Source: Geomicrobium sp. JCM 19038 | GTDB taxonomy: Bacteria > Bacillota > Bacilli > Bacillales > Marinococcaceae | DNA: 64,000 nucleotides | Direction: 5' to 3' | Assembly: GCF_000698125.1 (NCBI RefSeq) | Contig: NZ_BAXA01000003.1 | Location: 232,865-296,864 of the forward strand | Shown here: positions 31,316 to 41,092 of the stretch, one piece after another | Layout of the letters: every line of letters starts with the position of its first letter | How positions within the stretch are numbered: position 1 is the stretch's first letter | Made by a program: the position numbers and the translations under genes | The notes under the pieces: generated by a model | Database searches by the model: none | What the model was told of the DNA's origin: nothing | The model's input: the letters and a program-made list of their open reading frames with translations, nothing else

Positions 31316-31344
31316 TTGCAATGTCTGGGAATATGTGCTATCGT
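31316..31344 (+). promoter_or_regulatory. candidate promoter upstream of rimP-nusA-infB
   Basis: TTGCAA (31316-31321), 17-base spacer, TATCGT (31339-31344). A hairpin with a weak T tract lies between it and rimP. Confidence 0.45.
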
Positions 31345-31376
31345 TATTATCGGTGACAAACGGATAAGTTTTTATG

Positions 31377-31405
31377 AAAGAGTGGGGCTTCCCCACTCTT
31401 TCTTG
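31377..31405 (+). terminator. terminator or leader attenuator before rimP
   Basis: AAAGAGTGGGG (31377-31387), loop CTT, CCCCACTCTTT (31391-31401), then CTTG. A perfect 11-bp stem. It may end polC transcription or attenuate the nusA operon from the promoter at 31316. Confidence 0.75.
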
Positions 31406-31460
31406 TATGTAATAAGTCGATTCCGATAAAGTAATGATTGTCGCAGCAAGGAGGGAAACG

Positions 31461-31928
31461 ATGTCACAAAACATTCAAACCGCCGTTTCAGAAATTACCG
31501 AACCGATCCTTCAAGAACTTGGAATGGAACTCGTTGATATCGAGTACAAAAAAGAAGGTAAAAACTGGTTTTTACGTTTGTTCATCGACCATCCAGACGG
31601 AATTGGACTCGATGAATGTAGCCTCGTAAGTGAGCGAGTGAGCGAAGCGTTAGACCGTGAAGATCCAATTGAAGGATTTTATTATTTAGAAGTAAGCTCG
31701 CCAGGTGCTGAACGACCGCTCAAGAAAGAGAAAGACTTTGTCGAGGCGGTTGGCAAAAACGTTTACGTGAAAACGTATGAGCAACTGGACGGTCAAAAGG
31801 AATTCGAAGGCAATTTGACAAGCTATGAAAATGAAACATTAACGATTGCGATTCGTGTGAAGGCACAAGCGAAAACGATCACGATTCCACGAGAAAAAAT
31901 TGCTACAGCAAGGCTATCTGTACTCTAA
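31461..31928 (+). CDS. rimP: ribosome maturation factor RimP
   Basis: ATG 31461 follows AAGGAGGGAAACG; an in-frame start at 31434 has no site. 155 residues. It contains GMELVDIEYKKEGKNWFLRLFID and the RimP signature YYLEVSSPGAERPLKKEKDF. RimP assists 30S assembly. First gene of the conserved rimP-nusA-ylxR-ylxQ-infB operon. Confidence 0.95.
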   Translation: MSQNIQTAVSEITEPILQELGMELVDIEYKKEGKNWFLRLFIDHPDGIGLDECSLVSERVSEALDREDPIEGFYYLEVSSPGAERPLKKEKDFVEAVGKNVYVKTYEQLDGQKEFEGNLTSYENETLTIAIRVKAQAKTITIPREKIATARLSVL

Positions 31929-31963
31929 GCCGTAGTACTACTTGAAGGGGGATATGTTCCGTT

Positions 31964-33097
31964 ATGAACAGCGACTTTCTAGATGCTTTAACGACGCTAG
32001 AAGAAGATAAAGGCATCGAAAAGGAAATCGTGTTAGAAGCGATAGAAGCAGCACTTATTTCTGCATACAAACGTAATTTTAGCCAAGCTCCAAATGTCCG
32101 TGTTGACATTAACCGAGATAATGGTGAGATTAAAGTTTTTGCAAGAAAGCAAGTCGTTGAAGAAGTGTTTGATCCAAGACTTGAAATTTCAATTGAGTCA
32201 GCAAAGGAAATTCGTGTTTCCTACGAGTTAGATGACATCGTTGAAATCGAAGTAACGCCGAAAGACTTCGGTCGTATTGCGGCCCAAACCGCAAAACAAG
32301 TCGTTACACAACGTGTACGTGAAGCAGAGAGAAGCATCATTTATTCTGATTTCATTGACCGTGAAGAAGATATTATGACAGGGATTGTTCAACGCCAAGA
32401 CCACCGTTTTATTTACGTTGATCTTGGGAAAGTTGAAGCGATCTTGCCTCAAAATGAGCAAATGCCAAATGAGGAATACAAACACAACGACCGTATTAAG
32501 TCGTATATTACGAAAGTAGAAAAAACGACTAAAGGTCCACAAATTATGATTTCAAGAACTCACCCAGGTCTTCTAAAGCGTTTGTTTGAATTAGAAGTTC
32601 CAGAGATTTATGATGGAACTGTAGAGATTCGTTCCGTTGCTCGTGAAGCAGGAGATCGTTCTAAGATTTCTGTGTTTGCACAAGACCCAGAAGTTGATCC
32701 TGTCGGTTCATGTGTCGGCCCAAGAGGTGGACGTGTTCAGACGATCGTAAACGAGCTTAAAGGCGAGAAGATCGATATCGTTGAGTACTCAGAGAGCCCG
32801 GTTAATTACGTAGGTAACGCATTAAGTCCATCAAAAGTACTCGATGTTCAAGTGAATGAAGAGGAAAAAAGCACACTCGTCATCGTGCCAGATTACCAAC
32901 TTTCACTTGCGATCGGTAAGCGTGGACAAAACGCACGTCTAGCAGCGAAGTTAACAGGCTGGAAGATTGACATTAAGTCTCAATCAGAAGCAGAAGAACT
33001 TGGAATCTATGATCCGAGTACGGCTCGCGTACCTGGGGAACCTTCGAACGAAGAGTCTGACTTTGACGGTCAGGTTGAGGAGCAAGAAGAAGAATGA
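31964..33097 (+). CDS. nusA: transcription termination/antitermination factor NusA
   Basis: 377 residues. An N-terminal RNAP-binding domain (1-130) is followed by an S1 domain with TGIVQRQDHRFIYVDLG. Two KH domains include DPVGSCVGPRGGRVQTIVNELKGE and SLAIGKRGQNARLAAKLTGWKI. The acidic tail is short, without the extra repeats of proteobacterial NusA. NusA enhances pausing and termination. Its stop overlaps the ylxR start by 4 bases. Confidence 0.97.
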   Translation: MNSDFLDALTTLEEDKGIEKEIVLEAIEAALISAYKRNFSQAPNVRVDINRDNGEIKVFARKQVVEEVFDPRLEISIESAKEIRVSYELDDIVEIEVTPKDFGRIAAQTAKQVVTQRVREAERSIIYSDFIDREEDIMTGIVQRQDHRFIYVDLGKVEAILPQNEQMPNEEYKHNDRIKSYITKVEKTTKGPQIMISRTHPGLLKRLFELEVPEIYDGTVEIRSVAREAGDRSKISVFAQDPEVDPVGSCVGPRGGRVQTIVNELKGEKIDIVEYSESPVNYVGNALSPSKVLDVQVNEEEKSTLVIVPDYQLSLAIGKRGQNARLAAKLTGWKIDIKSQSEAEELGIYDPSTARVPGEPSNEESDFDGQVEEQEEE

Positions 33098-33366
33098 AGC
33101 AACGCAAAGTCCCGATGCGCAAATGCATCGTCTCCAATGAGATGAAGCCGAAGAAAGATTTAACACGCCTTGTGCGTGACAGTGAAGGTCATGTTGCAGT
33201 CGACCTCACGGGCAAAAAAAACGGTCGAGGTGCTTACATTACAAACGATCGTGAAAGCTTTCTGAAGTTGAAGGATAAGGATTTATTATCTCGTCATTTA
33301 AAAGTAAAAGTCACAACAGAAGATTACGAACGATTAATTGAAGAAAGTAGAGGGAACGATTCATGA
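33094..33366 (+). CDS. ylxR: YlxR nucleic-acid binding protein (RnpM)
   Basis: 90 residues with the YlxR signature PMRKCIVSNEMKPKKDLTRLVR and the GRGAYI motif near residue 44. The family binds RNA. In B. subtilis it was shown to interact with RNase P and was renamed RnpM. It overlaps both nusA and ylxQ by 4 bases, so translation is coupled. Basic and highly conserved. Confidence 0.93.
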   Translation: MKQRKVPMRKCIVSNEMKPKKDLTRLVRDSEGHVAVDLTGKKNGRGAYITNDRESFLKLKDKDLLSRHLKVKVTTEDYERLIEESRGNDS

Positions 33367-33668
33367 CCGATGAAGCTTTTTATCGCTTTTTAGGGTTGTG
33401 TATGCGCGCTGGTAAACTTGTCAGTGGGGAAGATACGGTTCTTCGACTCGTTCGTGATCGCAAAGTCGATTTAGTACTCATCTCAAACGATGCGTCTAAC
33501 AATACAGAGAAATTGTTTCATGCGAAGTGTCAATCATACAACACACCGATTAAAACAGCAGGAACAAGAGAACATCTAGGTAGAGCAATCGGAAAGCAGG
33601 AGAGGGTTGTACTTGGCATAACAGACAAAGGGTTCGCCAAAAAACTGACATCGATGATCGATGATTAG
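33363..33668 (+). CDS. ylxQ: L7Ae-family ribosomal/K-turn protein YlxQ
   Basis: 101 residues. The L7Ae-like fold is shown by FLGLCMRAGKLVSGEDTVLRLVR and VLISNDASNNTEKL. The family binds kink-turn RNA and is annotated as an L7Ae-like ribosomal protein. It is coupled to ylxR by a 4-base overlap and precedes infB by 18 bases. Confidence 0.92.
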   Translation: MTDEAFYRFLGLCMRAGKLVSGEDTVLRLVRDRKVDLVLISNDASNNTEKLFHAKCQSYNTPIKTAGTREHLGRAIGKQERVVLGITDKGFAKKLTSMIDD

Positions 33669-33686
33669 AAGCTGGAGGTTATGTCT

Positions 33687-35801
33687 ATGCCTAAAATGCG
33701 AGTATATGAATACGCTAAAACCGTTAATAAGTCCAGTAAAGATATTGTCAACGCCTTAAAGGCCAAAAATATAGAAGTTAACAACCATATGTCCGTGATT
33801 GATGATCATGCCATCAAACAGCTAGAGAGTGAATCAGCGGAGAGTAAGGATGGGAGTATGCAGAAAAAAGATAATCAGCAAGGGCAATCTGCCAATGCAA
33901 AGAAACCAGCGAAGAAAGTGGATAACTCTACGAGAAATCGTAAGCAATCACCACAACAAAACCAACGTCCACCACATTTAAGAGGTAACCGTGGACCAGG
34001 TAGACGTGGAAAGAGCAAGAAGAATCGTCCGAAAGAAATGGCTAAGACGCCAGACAAAATCAAGATTTCAGGAAGTTTATCTGTTGCTGAACTCGCTGAA
34101 AAGTTAAGAAAAGAATCAGCAGAAATCATTAAGAAGCTTATGGGTATGGGCGTAATGGCGACAAAGAACGAAGAGCTTGACGTCACGACAATCCAACTCC
34201 TTTGTGAAGACTTCGGTGTTGAAGTTGAAGAAGAAGAAATCGTTGATGTCCTTGATATGGATCTATACGAAGAAGAAGACGCACCAGCTGACTTAGGCGT
34301 TCGTCCTCCAGTCGTAACGATTATGGGACACGTTGACCACGGGAAAACGACGCTTCTTGATGCGATTCGTAAAACGAAAGTAACGGACACTGAAGCAGGC
34401 GGAATCACACAGCACATCGGTGCATACCAAGTTGAAGAGAACGGCAAGAAAGTAACGTTCCTCGATACACCTGGTCACGCCGCATTTACGACGATGCGTG
34501 CGCGTGGTGCACAAGTTACTGACATTACGATTCTCGTTGTTGCAGCAGATGATGGTGTTATGCCACAAACGGTTGAAGCACTTAACCACGCTAAAGCAGC
34601 GGAAGTACCAATTATTGTAGCGGTTAACAAAATGGATAAAGAAAACGCCAATCCTGATCGCGTTATGCAAGAGTTAACAGAGCATCAGCTCGTTCCTGAA
34701 GCCTGGGGTGGAGAAACGATCTTCGTTAACGTTTCTGCTGTCAAAGGCGAAGGCATTGATGAATTGCTAGAGATGATTCTACTCGTTTCTGAAGTAGAGG
34801 AATTCAAAGCAAACCCTGATAAGCGTGCGCAAGGTACAGTCGTTGAGGCTGAACTTGACAAAGGACGTGGACCGGTTGCTACGTTGCTCGTTCAAAACGG
34901 TACGATGAACGTCGGTGACCCGATTGTTGTCGGTAACACATTCGGTCGAATTCGTGCAATGGTCAACGACTTAGGACGCCGCGTGAAAACTGCTGGTCCA
35001 TCTACGCCAGTAGAAATTACAGGACTAAGTGATGTGCCTCAAGCAGGAGATCAATTCCTCGTCTTTGAAGATGAGAAAAAAGCTCGCCAAGTCGGTGAAG
35101 GCCGTCAAGCAAGAGCAAAAGAGGCTGAACGTAAACAGTCTTCTAAAGTTAGCCTTGATGATCTGTTTAATCAGATCCAAGAAGGGGAACTTAAAGAAAT
35201 CAACGTCATCATTAAAGCCGACGTTCAAGGTTCTGCTGAAGCAGTTAAAGGCTCACTAGAAAAGATTGACGTTGAAGGTGTGAAAGTAAACATCATTCAT
35301 ACAGCAGTTGGTGCGATTTCAGAGTCTGACGTTATTTTAGCATCGGCTTCAAACGCAATTATCGTCGGATTTAACGTTCGCCCAGATGTGAACGCGAAAC
35401 GTACAGCTGATTCTGAGAAAGTAGACGTTCGCCTTCACCGTGTGATTTATGATGCAATCGAAGAGATTGAGTCAGCGATGAAGGGAATGCTTGATCCAGA
35501 GTTCGAAGAAAAAGTACTCGGGCAAGTGGAAGTTCGTCAAACGTTTAAAGTATCGAAAATCGGTACAATTGCCGGAAGTTACGTTCTCGAAGGAAAAATC
35601 ACTCGTGATAGTAGCGTTCGTGTAATTCGTGACGGTGTGATCGTTTACGACGGTAAAGTGGATGTATTAAAACGTTTCAAAGATGATGTTAAAGAAGTTG
35701 CAACAAACTACGAATGTGGGGTTACACTTGAGAACTTTAACGATGTCAAAGAAGGCGACATCATTGAGCCTTACAAGATGGTTGAAGTTCCAAGAACGTG
35801 A
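33687..35801 (+). CDS. infB: translation initiation factor IF-2
   Basis: ATG 33687 ([11 protein letters not shown]) is 8 bases from GGAGG; ATG 33681 would be only 2 bases away. 704 residues. The basic low-complexity linker (about residues 55-125) is followed by IF2-N ([16 protein letters not shown]). The GTPase domain has [25 protein letters not shown] and NKMDK, and domains II, III and C complete it. IF-2 places initiator tRNA. The gene overlaps ylxP by a GTGA. Confidence 0.97.
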   Translation: MPKMRVYEYAKTVNKSSKDIVNALKAKNIEVNNHMSVIDDHAIKQLESESAESKDGSMQKKDNQQGQSANAKKPAKKVDNSTRNRKQSPQQNQRPPHLRGNRGPGRRGKSKKNRPKEMAKTPDKIKISGSLSVAELAEKLRKESAEIIKKLMGMGVMATKNEELDVTTIQLLCEDFGVEVEEEEIVDVLDMDLYEEEDAPADLGVRPPVVTIMGHVDHGKTTLLDAIRKTKVTDTEAGGITQHIGAYQVEENGKKVTFLDTPGHAAFTTMRARGAQVTDITILVVAADDGVMPQTVEALNHAKAAEVPIIVAVNKMDKENANPDRVMQELTEHQLVPEAWGGETIFVNVSAVKGEGIDELLEMILLVSEVEEFKANPDKRAQGTVVEAELDKGRGPVATLLVQNGTMNVGDPIVVGNTFGRIRAMVNDLGRRVKTAGPSTPVEITGLSDVPQAGDQFLVFEDEKKARQVGEGRQARAKEAERKQSSKVSLDDLFNQIQEGELKEINVIIKADVQGSAEAVKGSLEKIDVEGVKVNIIHTAVGAISESDVILASASNAIIVGFNVRPDVNAKRTADSEKVDVRLHRVIYDAIEEIESAMKGMLDPEFEEKVLGQVEVRQTFKVSKIGTIAGSYVLEGKITRDSSVRVIRDGVIVYDGKVDVLKRFKDDVKEVATNYECGVTLENFNDVKEGDIIEPYKMVEVPRT

Positions 35802-36073
35802 TAGGCGTCATTCATCTTGAATGCTCGTTGCCAGACTCACATTCTCTAAAAGAGAAACGATCGGTGTTACAAAGCATTCTTACGCGAGCTAAAAAGCGCA
35901 ATTTGTCTATATCCGAAATGGATAAACAAGATGCATGGCAACGTACGGTGTTATCTGCAGCTTGTGTGAGCAATGATAAAACCGTCATTGAGAAAGAATT
36001 GCGTGTGCTAGAGAACATGATTGAGATGCACGAAGATATTGAGTGCATCTCAATATCGTTTGAATGGTTATAA
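35798..36073 (+). CDS. ylxP: YlxP family (DUF503) protein
   Basis: 91 residues starting at GTG 35798, overlapping the infB stop. It has the DUF503 pattern [27 protein letters not shown] and the hydrophobic centre of a ferredoxin-like fold. Function is unknown; it is almost always found between infB and rbfA, suggesting a link with ribosome assembly. No catalytic residues are recognised. Confidence 0.9.
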   Translation: MIGVIHLECSLPDSHSLKEKRSVLQSILTRAKKRNLSISEMDKQDAWQRTVLSAACVSNDKTVIEKELRVLENMIEMHEDIECISISFEWL

Positions 36074-36104
36074 CACCTAATCGAATAACGATTGAGGTGG
36101 AAAT

Positions 36105-36452
36105 ATGAGTCAAATGCGTGCACAACGTGTTGGTGAACAAATGAAAAAAGAGTTAAGCGACATCTTAATGCGAGGCGTCAAAGACCCACGTGTACAATTT
36201 GTAACCGTAACAGGTGTAGATGTAACGGGTGATTTACAACAAGCAACCGTTTATGTCACCGTATTAGGTTCAGATGAAGAGAAAAGCCAGGCGCTAGCTG
36301 CATTGAAAAAGGCGAAAGGGTTTGTTCGTTCTGAAATTGGCAAGCGGATCCAGCTACGTAAAACGCCTGAGCTTGACTTCGAATTTGATGAGTCGATTGC
36401 CTACGGTAATCGCATTGAAGAGCTATTGAAAGATATAGATAAAGGGGATTAG
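36105..36452 (+). CDS. rbfA: ribosome-binding factor A
   Basis: 115 residues with the KH-like fold typical of Rbf[19 protein letters not shown] at the N-terminus, [14 protein letters not shown], and [19 protein letters not shown] at the C-terminus. RbfA acts in 30S maturation, especially in the cold. ATG 36105 follows GAGGTGGAAAT. truB starts 8 bases after its stop. Confidence 0.96.
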   Translation: MSQMRAQRVGEQMKKELSDILMRGVKDPRVQFVTVTGVDVTGDLQQATVYVTVLGSDEEKSQALAALKKAKGFVRSEIGKRIQLRKTPELDFEFDESIAYGNRIEELLKDIDKGD

Positions 36453-36459
36453 TACGCCT

Positions 36460-37371
36460 ATGCAAAGCGGAATATTACCTTTGTACAAGCCAGCAGGCCA
36501 TACGTCACACGATATGGTCGTTAAAGCTCGGAAATGGCTACAAACAAAAGAAGTCGGTCACACAGGAACGCTTGATCCTGCTGTGACTGGCGTTTTGCTT
36601 CTATGCATTGGAAGAGCGACAAAGCTCGTTCCAATGTTAATGGAGCGCCCGAAAGCTTATGAAGGTATTGTGTCACTCGGATCAACAACGACGACTGAAG
36701 ATGCTGAAGGTGAGATTCTTGACAAGGTCGAGCTTCACGACACGCCAACAGAAGAAGCCGTTGATCACGTTTTGAAGCAATTCAACGGCGAGATTACACA
36801 AACCCCTCCGATGTATTCGGCTGTAAAAGTAAAAGGAAAGCGCTTATACGAATACGCAAGAGAAGGCATTGAAGTTGAAAGGCCGAAACGTCAAGTGACG
36901 ATTTACGATGCAAAGCGTACGGGAGAGATTAGCCTAAACGGTACCTCTGCACATTTTCCAATTTCTGTAATGTGTTCAAAAGGTACGTACATACGAACGT
37001 TTGCAGTTGATGTCGGGCAGGCGCTTGGGTTTCCGGCACACTTACATTCTTTAACACGGACGATGAGCGCTGGAGTTAAAGACTCTCAATGTGTAACGGT
37101 GGAGCAAATGGAGGCAGCTTCTCTTGAAGAGCGGATGTCTTATCTTCTACCCATCAGTGAAACGCTTCAACATCTTCCACATATGGAATTAAGTGACACG
37201 CTGTTTAACTTGGTGAAAAACGGTGCGGTGCTTGATGAATCGGATGTATCGGTTCCGTTTGAGCAAAAGCTTGTGTTTACGTACCAAGACACACTCGTTG
37301 CGATCTACGAGCATCATCCGAACAAGCCTTCGAAGATTAAACCAAATGTAATGTTACGAAGACCTTCTTAA
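36460..37371 (+). CDS. truB: tRNA pseudouridine-55 synthase TruB
   Basis: 303 residues. The catalytic Asp lies in GHTGTLDPAVTGVL (about residue 39). YSAVKVKGKRLYEYAREG and SKGTYIRTFAVDVG are the other TruB blocks. The enzyme converts U55 of the T-loop in all tRNAs. A short C-terminal PUA-like part (residues ~240-303) is present. It lies between rbfA and ribF as in B. subtilis. Confidence 0.96.
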   Translation: MQSGILPLYKPAGHTSHDMVVKARKWLQTKEVGHTGTLDPAVTGVLLLCIGRATKLVPMLMERPKAYEGIVSLGSTTTTEDAEGEILDKVELHDTPTEEAVDHVLKQFNGEITQTPPMYSAVKVKGKRLYEYAREGIEVERPKRQVTIYDAKRTGEISLNGTSAHFPISVMCSKGTYIRTFAVDVGQALGFPAHLHSLTRTMSAGVKDSQCVTVEQMEAASLEERMSYLLPISETLQHLPHMELSDTLFNLVKNGAVLDESDVSVPFEQKLVFTYQDTLVAIYEHHPNKPSKIKPNVMLRRPS

Positions 37372-37389
37372 AAAGAAAGAGTGACGCGT

Positions 37390-38337
37390 ATGCAAATCCA
37401 TTACCTAACAAAAGGGCGAAGTGAAGAAGAACGTAACGACAACCCTGCGGTTAGCGTTGCGCTTGGATATTTTGATGGTGTTCATCAAGGGCATCAGCGA
37501 GTCATTCAAGAAGCGAAAGCAAAAGCAAAAGAACGAGGCGTCGAAAGTGCGGTGCTTACGTTCCACCCTCACCCAAAAACGGTACTCGGAAACGACCCTG
37601 TCGATGTATACGATGAGATTACGCCGCTTGAACAGAAAATCAAAGCGATTGAGTCAGTCGGTGTTGATCATGTGTTTGTCGTCACGTTTGACCGAGAACT
37701 TTCGAGTTTATCTCCTCAACAATTTGTCGATACTTATCTTATTCCAATTCATGCTGTGCACGTTGTCGCGGGTTTTGATTATTCCTATGGCAAGTTCGGC
37801 AAAGGTTCTATGGAGACGATGCCAGAGCATAGCAAAGGACGCTTTACGACGTCTGTTGTAGAGAAATGGGAACAAGAAGGCGAGAAAGTAAGTTCGACTC
37901 GCATTCGCCAAGCGATTAAAGACGGTCAGATGAGGCTTGCACAATCGTTACTCACGAGACCATATCAAATCGATGGTAAAGTTATACGCGGAGACCAACG
38001 TGGACGCGAACTCGGCTTTCCAACTGCGAATCTCTCATTAGACGTACCGTTCATTACGCCAAGTACTGGTGTTTACGTCGTAGATGCGATCGTACAGGGT
38101 CGTGTGTACCCTGCGCTATGCAATGTCGGCTACCTACCAACGTTCTTTGATGATCGTAAAGAAGTGAGTATTGAAGTGTACTTACTCGACTTTGACGGAG
38201 ATTTGTATGAGGAGACGATGATCGTCCAGTTCTATAAGAAACTTCGAGATGACGTGAAATTCTCATCAGCCGATGCACTCGTTGCTCAAATGAAAGATGA
38301 TGAAAAAAAAGCGTTAGAATACTTTAAAATCAGCTGA
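37390..38337 (+). CDS. ribF: bifunctional riboflavin kinase/FAD synthetase
   Basis: ATG 37390 is used; GTG 37381 is in frame and the ribosome site is weak. 315 residues. The N-terminal FMN adenylyltransferase domain has ALGYFDGVHQGHQ and TFHPHPKTVL, and also SSTRIRQAIKDG. The C-terminal riboflavin kinase domain has GRELGFPTANL and the PALCNVGYLPTF block. It turns riboflavin into FMN and FAD. In B. subtilis it is called ribC. A promoter for rpsO starts right after its stop. Confidence 0.96.
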   Translation: MQIHYLTKGRSEEERNDNPAVSVALGYFDGVHQGHQRVIQEAKAKAKERGVESAVLTFHPHPKTVLGNDPVDVYDEITPLEQKIKAIESVGVDHVFVVTFDRELSSLSPQQFVDTYLIPIHAVHVVAGFDYSYGKFGKGSMETMPEHSKGRFTTSVVEKWEQEGEKVSSTRIRQAIKDGQMRLAQSLLTRPYQIDGKVIRGDQRGRELGFPTANLSLDVPFITPSTGVYVVDAIVQGRVYPALCNVGYLPTFFDDRKEVSIEVYLLDFDGDLYEETMIVQFYKKLRDDVKFSSADALVAQMKDDEKKALEYFKIS

Positions 38338-38342
38338 ATCTC

Positions 38343-38371
38343 TTGCATTTTTGTTTGAAAACAGGTATTCT
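38343..38371 (+). promoter_or_regulatory. rpsO promoter
   Basis: TTGCAT (38343-38348), 17-base spacer, TATTCT (38366-38371). Gives a ~105-base leader. Confidence 0.6.
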
Positions 38372-38377
38372 ATCACA

Positions 38378-38481
38378 TGTAGTCTGTCACTTAGATGAGA
38401 CGACACACCTTATTCTTGGCAGGTACGCTCCACCGGCGATTTGCGAGGACTAAGGATATAGAAGAAAAGGAGGTGGAAAGG
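38378..38481 (+). promoter_or_regulatory. rpsO mRNA leader, probable S15 autoregulatory RNA
   Basis: The leader has an outer stem CCTTA (38408-38412) with TAAGG (38451-38455) enclosing G+C-rich short helices, consistent with the multi-helix junction that S15 binds in its own mRNA. Assigned by position and shape; not verified. Confidence 0.45.
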
Positions 38482-38751
38482 ATGGCACTAAGTCTAGAGC
38501 GTAAACAACAAATCGTTGAGGAGTTCAAAACTCACGATACGGACACTGGTTCACCAGAAGTTCAAATCGCTATCCTAACTGAGCAAATTAACGAGTTAAA
38601 CGATCACTTACGTACACACAAGAAAGATCACCACTCACGTCGTGGTCTCTTGAAGATGGTTGGTAAGCGTCGTAACTTACTCACGTATTTGCGTAACAAA
38701 GATGTCACGCGTTACCGTGAGATCATTCAAAAGCTAGGATTACGTCGTTAA
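38482..38751 (+). CDS. rpsO: 30S ribosomal protein S15
   Basis: ATG 38482 follows AAAAGGAGGTGGAAAGG. 89 residues, the exact bacterial length. It begins [15 protein letters not shown] and contains the RNA-binding [16 protein letters not shown] and [18 protein letters not shown]. An upstream extension to 38395 is the leader read as protein and is rejected. It is monocistronic by its promoter and terminator. Confidence 0.98.
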   Translation: MALSLERKQQIVEEFKTHDTDTGSPEVQIAILTEQINELNDHLRTHKKDHHSRRGLLKMVGKRRNLLTYLRNKDVTRYREIIQKLGLRR

Positions 38752-38755
38752 CGAG

Positions 38756-38783
38756 AAAAGCGGGGATATTTCCCGCTTTTTTT
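38756..38783 (+). terminator. terminator after rpsO
   Basis: AAAAGCGGG (38756-38764) pairs with CCCGCTTTT (38772-38780), followed by further T. Confidence 0.88.
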
Positions 38784-38836
38784 AAAATCTATAAGATATG
38801 TAACTAAATTCGTTTTAAAGGAGGGAACCGTTTTTT

Positions 38837-40963
38837 ATGACAGGTGAACCCCAAACATTTTCACTCACCGTCGGTGGGCGTGAAATGTCATTTGAGATTG
38901 GTAAATTTGCAAAGCAAGCTAGTGGAGCAGTGCTCGTACGCTACGGTGATAGCGCCGTATTAACAGCAGCAACAGGCTCAAAAGAACCAAAAGACCTTCC
39001 ATTTTTCCCACTAACGGTTAATTATGAAGAGCGTCTGTACGCAGCAGGTAAGATTCCAGGAGGTTTCATTAAGCGTGAAGGCCGCCCATCTGAACATGCG
39101 GTGCTTACAAGTCGTTTGATTGACCGTCCGATTCGTCCCTTATTCCCAGATGGATTCCGTAATGATGTACAAGTTATTAACACCGTAATGAGTGCTGACC
39201 CAGATGCTTCATCTGAGATGGCAGCTATGATTGGTTCTTCACTTGCACTAGGAATTTCAGACATTCCGTTTGCAGGTCCAATTGCAGGTGTACAGATTGG
39301 ATTAATTGATGGTGAATTTGTCGTCAATCCAACACATGAACAGTCGAAAGCAAGCATTATGGACTTAACGGTTGCAGGTACGAAGGAAGGCATCAACATG
39401 GTTGAAGCCGGAGCAGACGAAGTGTCAGAAGAGAAAATGCTCGAAGCAATTCTTTTCGGTCACGAGGAAATCAAAGCGATTATCGCTGTCCAAGAAGACA
39501 TCATTGCCCAAGTTGGCAAAGAGAAAATGGACGTCGTTTTAGCAACGGTTAACCAAGATATAGAAGCACAAGTTCGTGCACTATCTGAAGGTAAACTTAA
39601 AGATGCTGTACTTGTTAAAGAGAAGCATGAACGAGAAGCAGCTCTAAAAGTCGTTGAAGCAGACATTCTTGAGCAATATGAAGATGAAGAGATGCACGGA
39701 GATGTAAAAGAAATTTTACATAAGCTAACGAAAGAAGAATTCAGAAGGCTGATCACGAAAGAAAAGATTCGTCCAGACGGTCGTGGCCCAGAAGAAATTC
39801 GTCCGCTAGCTTCAGAAGTTCAACTTCTTCCGAGAACGCACGGTTCAGGTCTTTTCACGCGTGGACAAACACAAGCGATGAGCGTTTGTACGCTTGGTGC
39901 ATTAGGTGAAGTTCAAATTATTGATGGATTGGGACAAGAAGAATCGAAACGTTTCATGCATCATTACAACTTCCCGCAATTTAGTGTCGGAGAAACTGGA
40001 CCGATTCGTGCGCCAGGTCGTCGTGAAATTGGACACGGAGCACTTGGAGAACGTGCATTAGAACGCGTGATTCCAGATGAGCAGTCGTTCCCATACACGA
40101 TTCGCCTCGTATCTGAAGTGTTAGAGTCAAACGGTTCAACGTCTCAAGCAAGTATTTGTGCAAGTACACTTGCGATGATGGATGCCGGTGTACCGATTAA
40201 AGCTCCAGTTGCAGGGATTGCAATGGGTCTTGTCAAAGAAGATGACTATGTAACCGTGCTCACTGACATTCAAGGAATGGAAGATGCACTTGGGGACATG
40301 GACTTTAAAGTTGCCGGTACAGGTGAAGGAATTACCGCTCTTCAGATGGACATGAAGATTTCAGGTATTAACCGCGACATTCTTGTTGAAGCATTAGAGC
40401 AAGCAAGAAAAGCAAGGTTACACATCTTAAACAGCATGCTTGATGTCATCCAGACATCTCGTCCTGAGCTATCTGCTTATGCGCCGAAGATTATGACGAT
40501 GTCAATTAAACCAGACAAAATTCGTGATGTGATTGGACCGAGTGGTAAAGTGATCAATCAAATCATCGAAGACACTGGTGTTAAGATTGACATTGAACAA
40601 GACGGTACAGTGTACATTTCTTCTACAGATGCTACTGAAAACGAAGCTGCGAAACGTCTTATTGAAGACATCGTTCGTGAAGTTGAAGTTGGAGAAATTT
40701 ACAACGGTAAAGTTAAACGCATCGAGAAATTTGGCGCGTTTGTTGAGCTATTCAAAGGCAAAGATGGTCTCGTTCACATTTCACAGCTTGCAAAAGAGCG
40801 TGTGAATAAAGTCGAAGACATCGTCAAAATTGGGGATCGACTTGAAGTGAAAGTTACGGAGATTGATAACCAAGGCCGTGTGAACCTTTCTCATAAAGTT
40901 CTTCTGAAAGATGAAGAAAAAGAAGAAACAAAAGAGAAGCCGGTTGAAAATAAAAGCGAATAA
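38837..40963 (+). CDS. pnp: polynucleotide phosphorylase
   Basis: 708 residues. There are two RNase PH-like domains: the first has [19 protein letters not shown] and [22 protein letters not shown] on neighbouring strands, the second has [14 protein letters not shown] and the active-site region [14 protein letters not shown] ([16 protein letters not shown]) and S1 ([24 protein letters not shown], residues ~622-645) domains complete it. PNPase degrades RNA 3'-5' with phosphate. AAAGGAGGGAACC precedes ATG 38837. The charged C-terminal tail is variable. Confidence 0.97.
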   Translation: MTGEPQTFSLTVGGREMSFEIGKFAKQASGAVLVRYGDSAVLTAATGSKEPKDLPFFPLTVNYEERLYAAGKIPGGFIKREGRPSEHAVLTSRLIDRPIRPLFPDGFRNDVQVINTVMSADPDASSEMAAMIGSSLALGISDIPFAGPIAGVQIGLIDGEFVVNPTHEQSKASIMDLTVAGTKEGINMVEAGADEVSEEKMLEAILFGHEEIKAIIAVQEDIIAQVGKEKMDVVLATVNQDIEAQVRALSEGKLKDAVLVKEKHEREAALKVVEADILEQYEDEEMHGDVKEILHKLTKEEFRRLITKEKIRPDGRGPEEIRPLASEVQLLPRTHGSGLFTRGQTQAMSVCTLGALGEVQIIDGLGQEESKRFMHHYNFPQFSVGETGPIRAPGRREIGHGALGERALERVIPDEQSFPYTIRLVSEVLESNGSTSQASICASTLAMMDAGVPIKAPVAGIAMGLVKEDDYVTVLTDIQGMEDALGDMDFKVAGTGEGITALQMDMKISGINRDILVEALEQARKARLHILNSMLDVIQTSRPELSAYAPKIMTMSIKPDKIRDVIGPSGKVINQIIEDTGVKIDIEQDGTVYISSTDATENEAAKRLIEDIVREVEVGEIYNGKVKRIEKFGAFVELFKGKDGLVHISQLAKERVNKVEDIVKIGDRLEVKVTEIDNQGRVNLSHKVLLKDEEKEETKEKPVENKSE

Positions 40964-40966
40964 CTG

Positions 40967-40995
40967 AAAAACTTGGTCCACTACCAAGTTTTTTT
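40967..40995 (+). terminator. terminator after pnp
   Basis: AAAACTTGG (40967-40975) pairs with CCAAGTTTT (40984-40992), then more T. Confidence 0.85.
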
Positions 40996-41092
40996 ATTTT
41001 ATCTTCGTGATGAGCACTTACATAAGAGCGATTAATTCCAGTCATTCTCGAAGCCCTTGTGCATAAAATAAGGACAAGGGAGGAATGCACGG

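Noticed and set aside
38395..38481. N-terminal extension of S15
   Set aside because: It covers the structured leader; S15 begins at 38482 with AAAAGGAGGTGG upstream.
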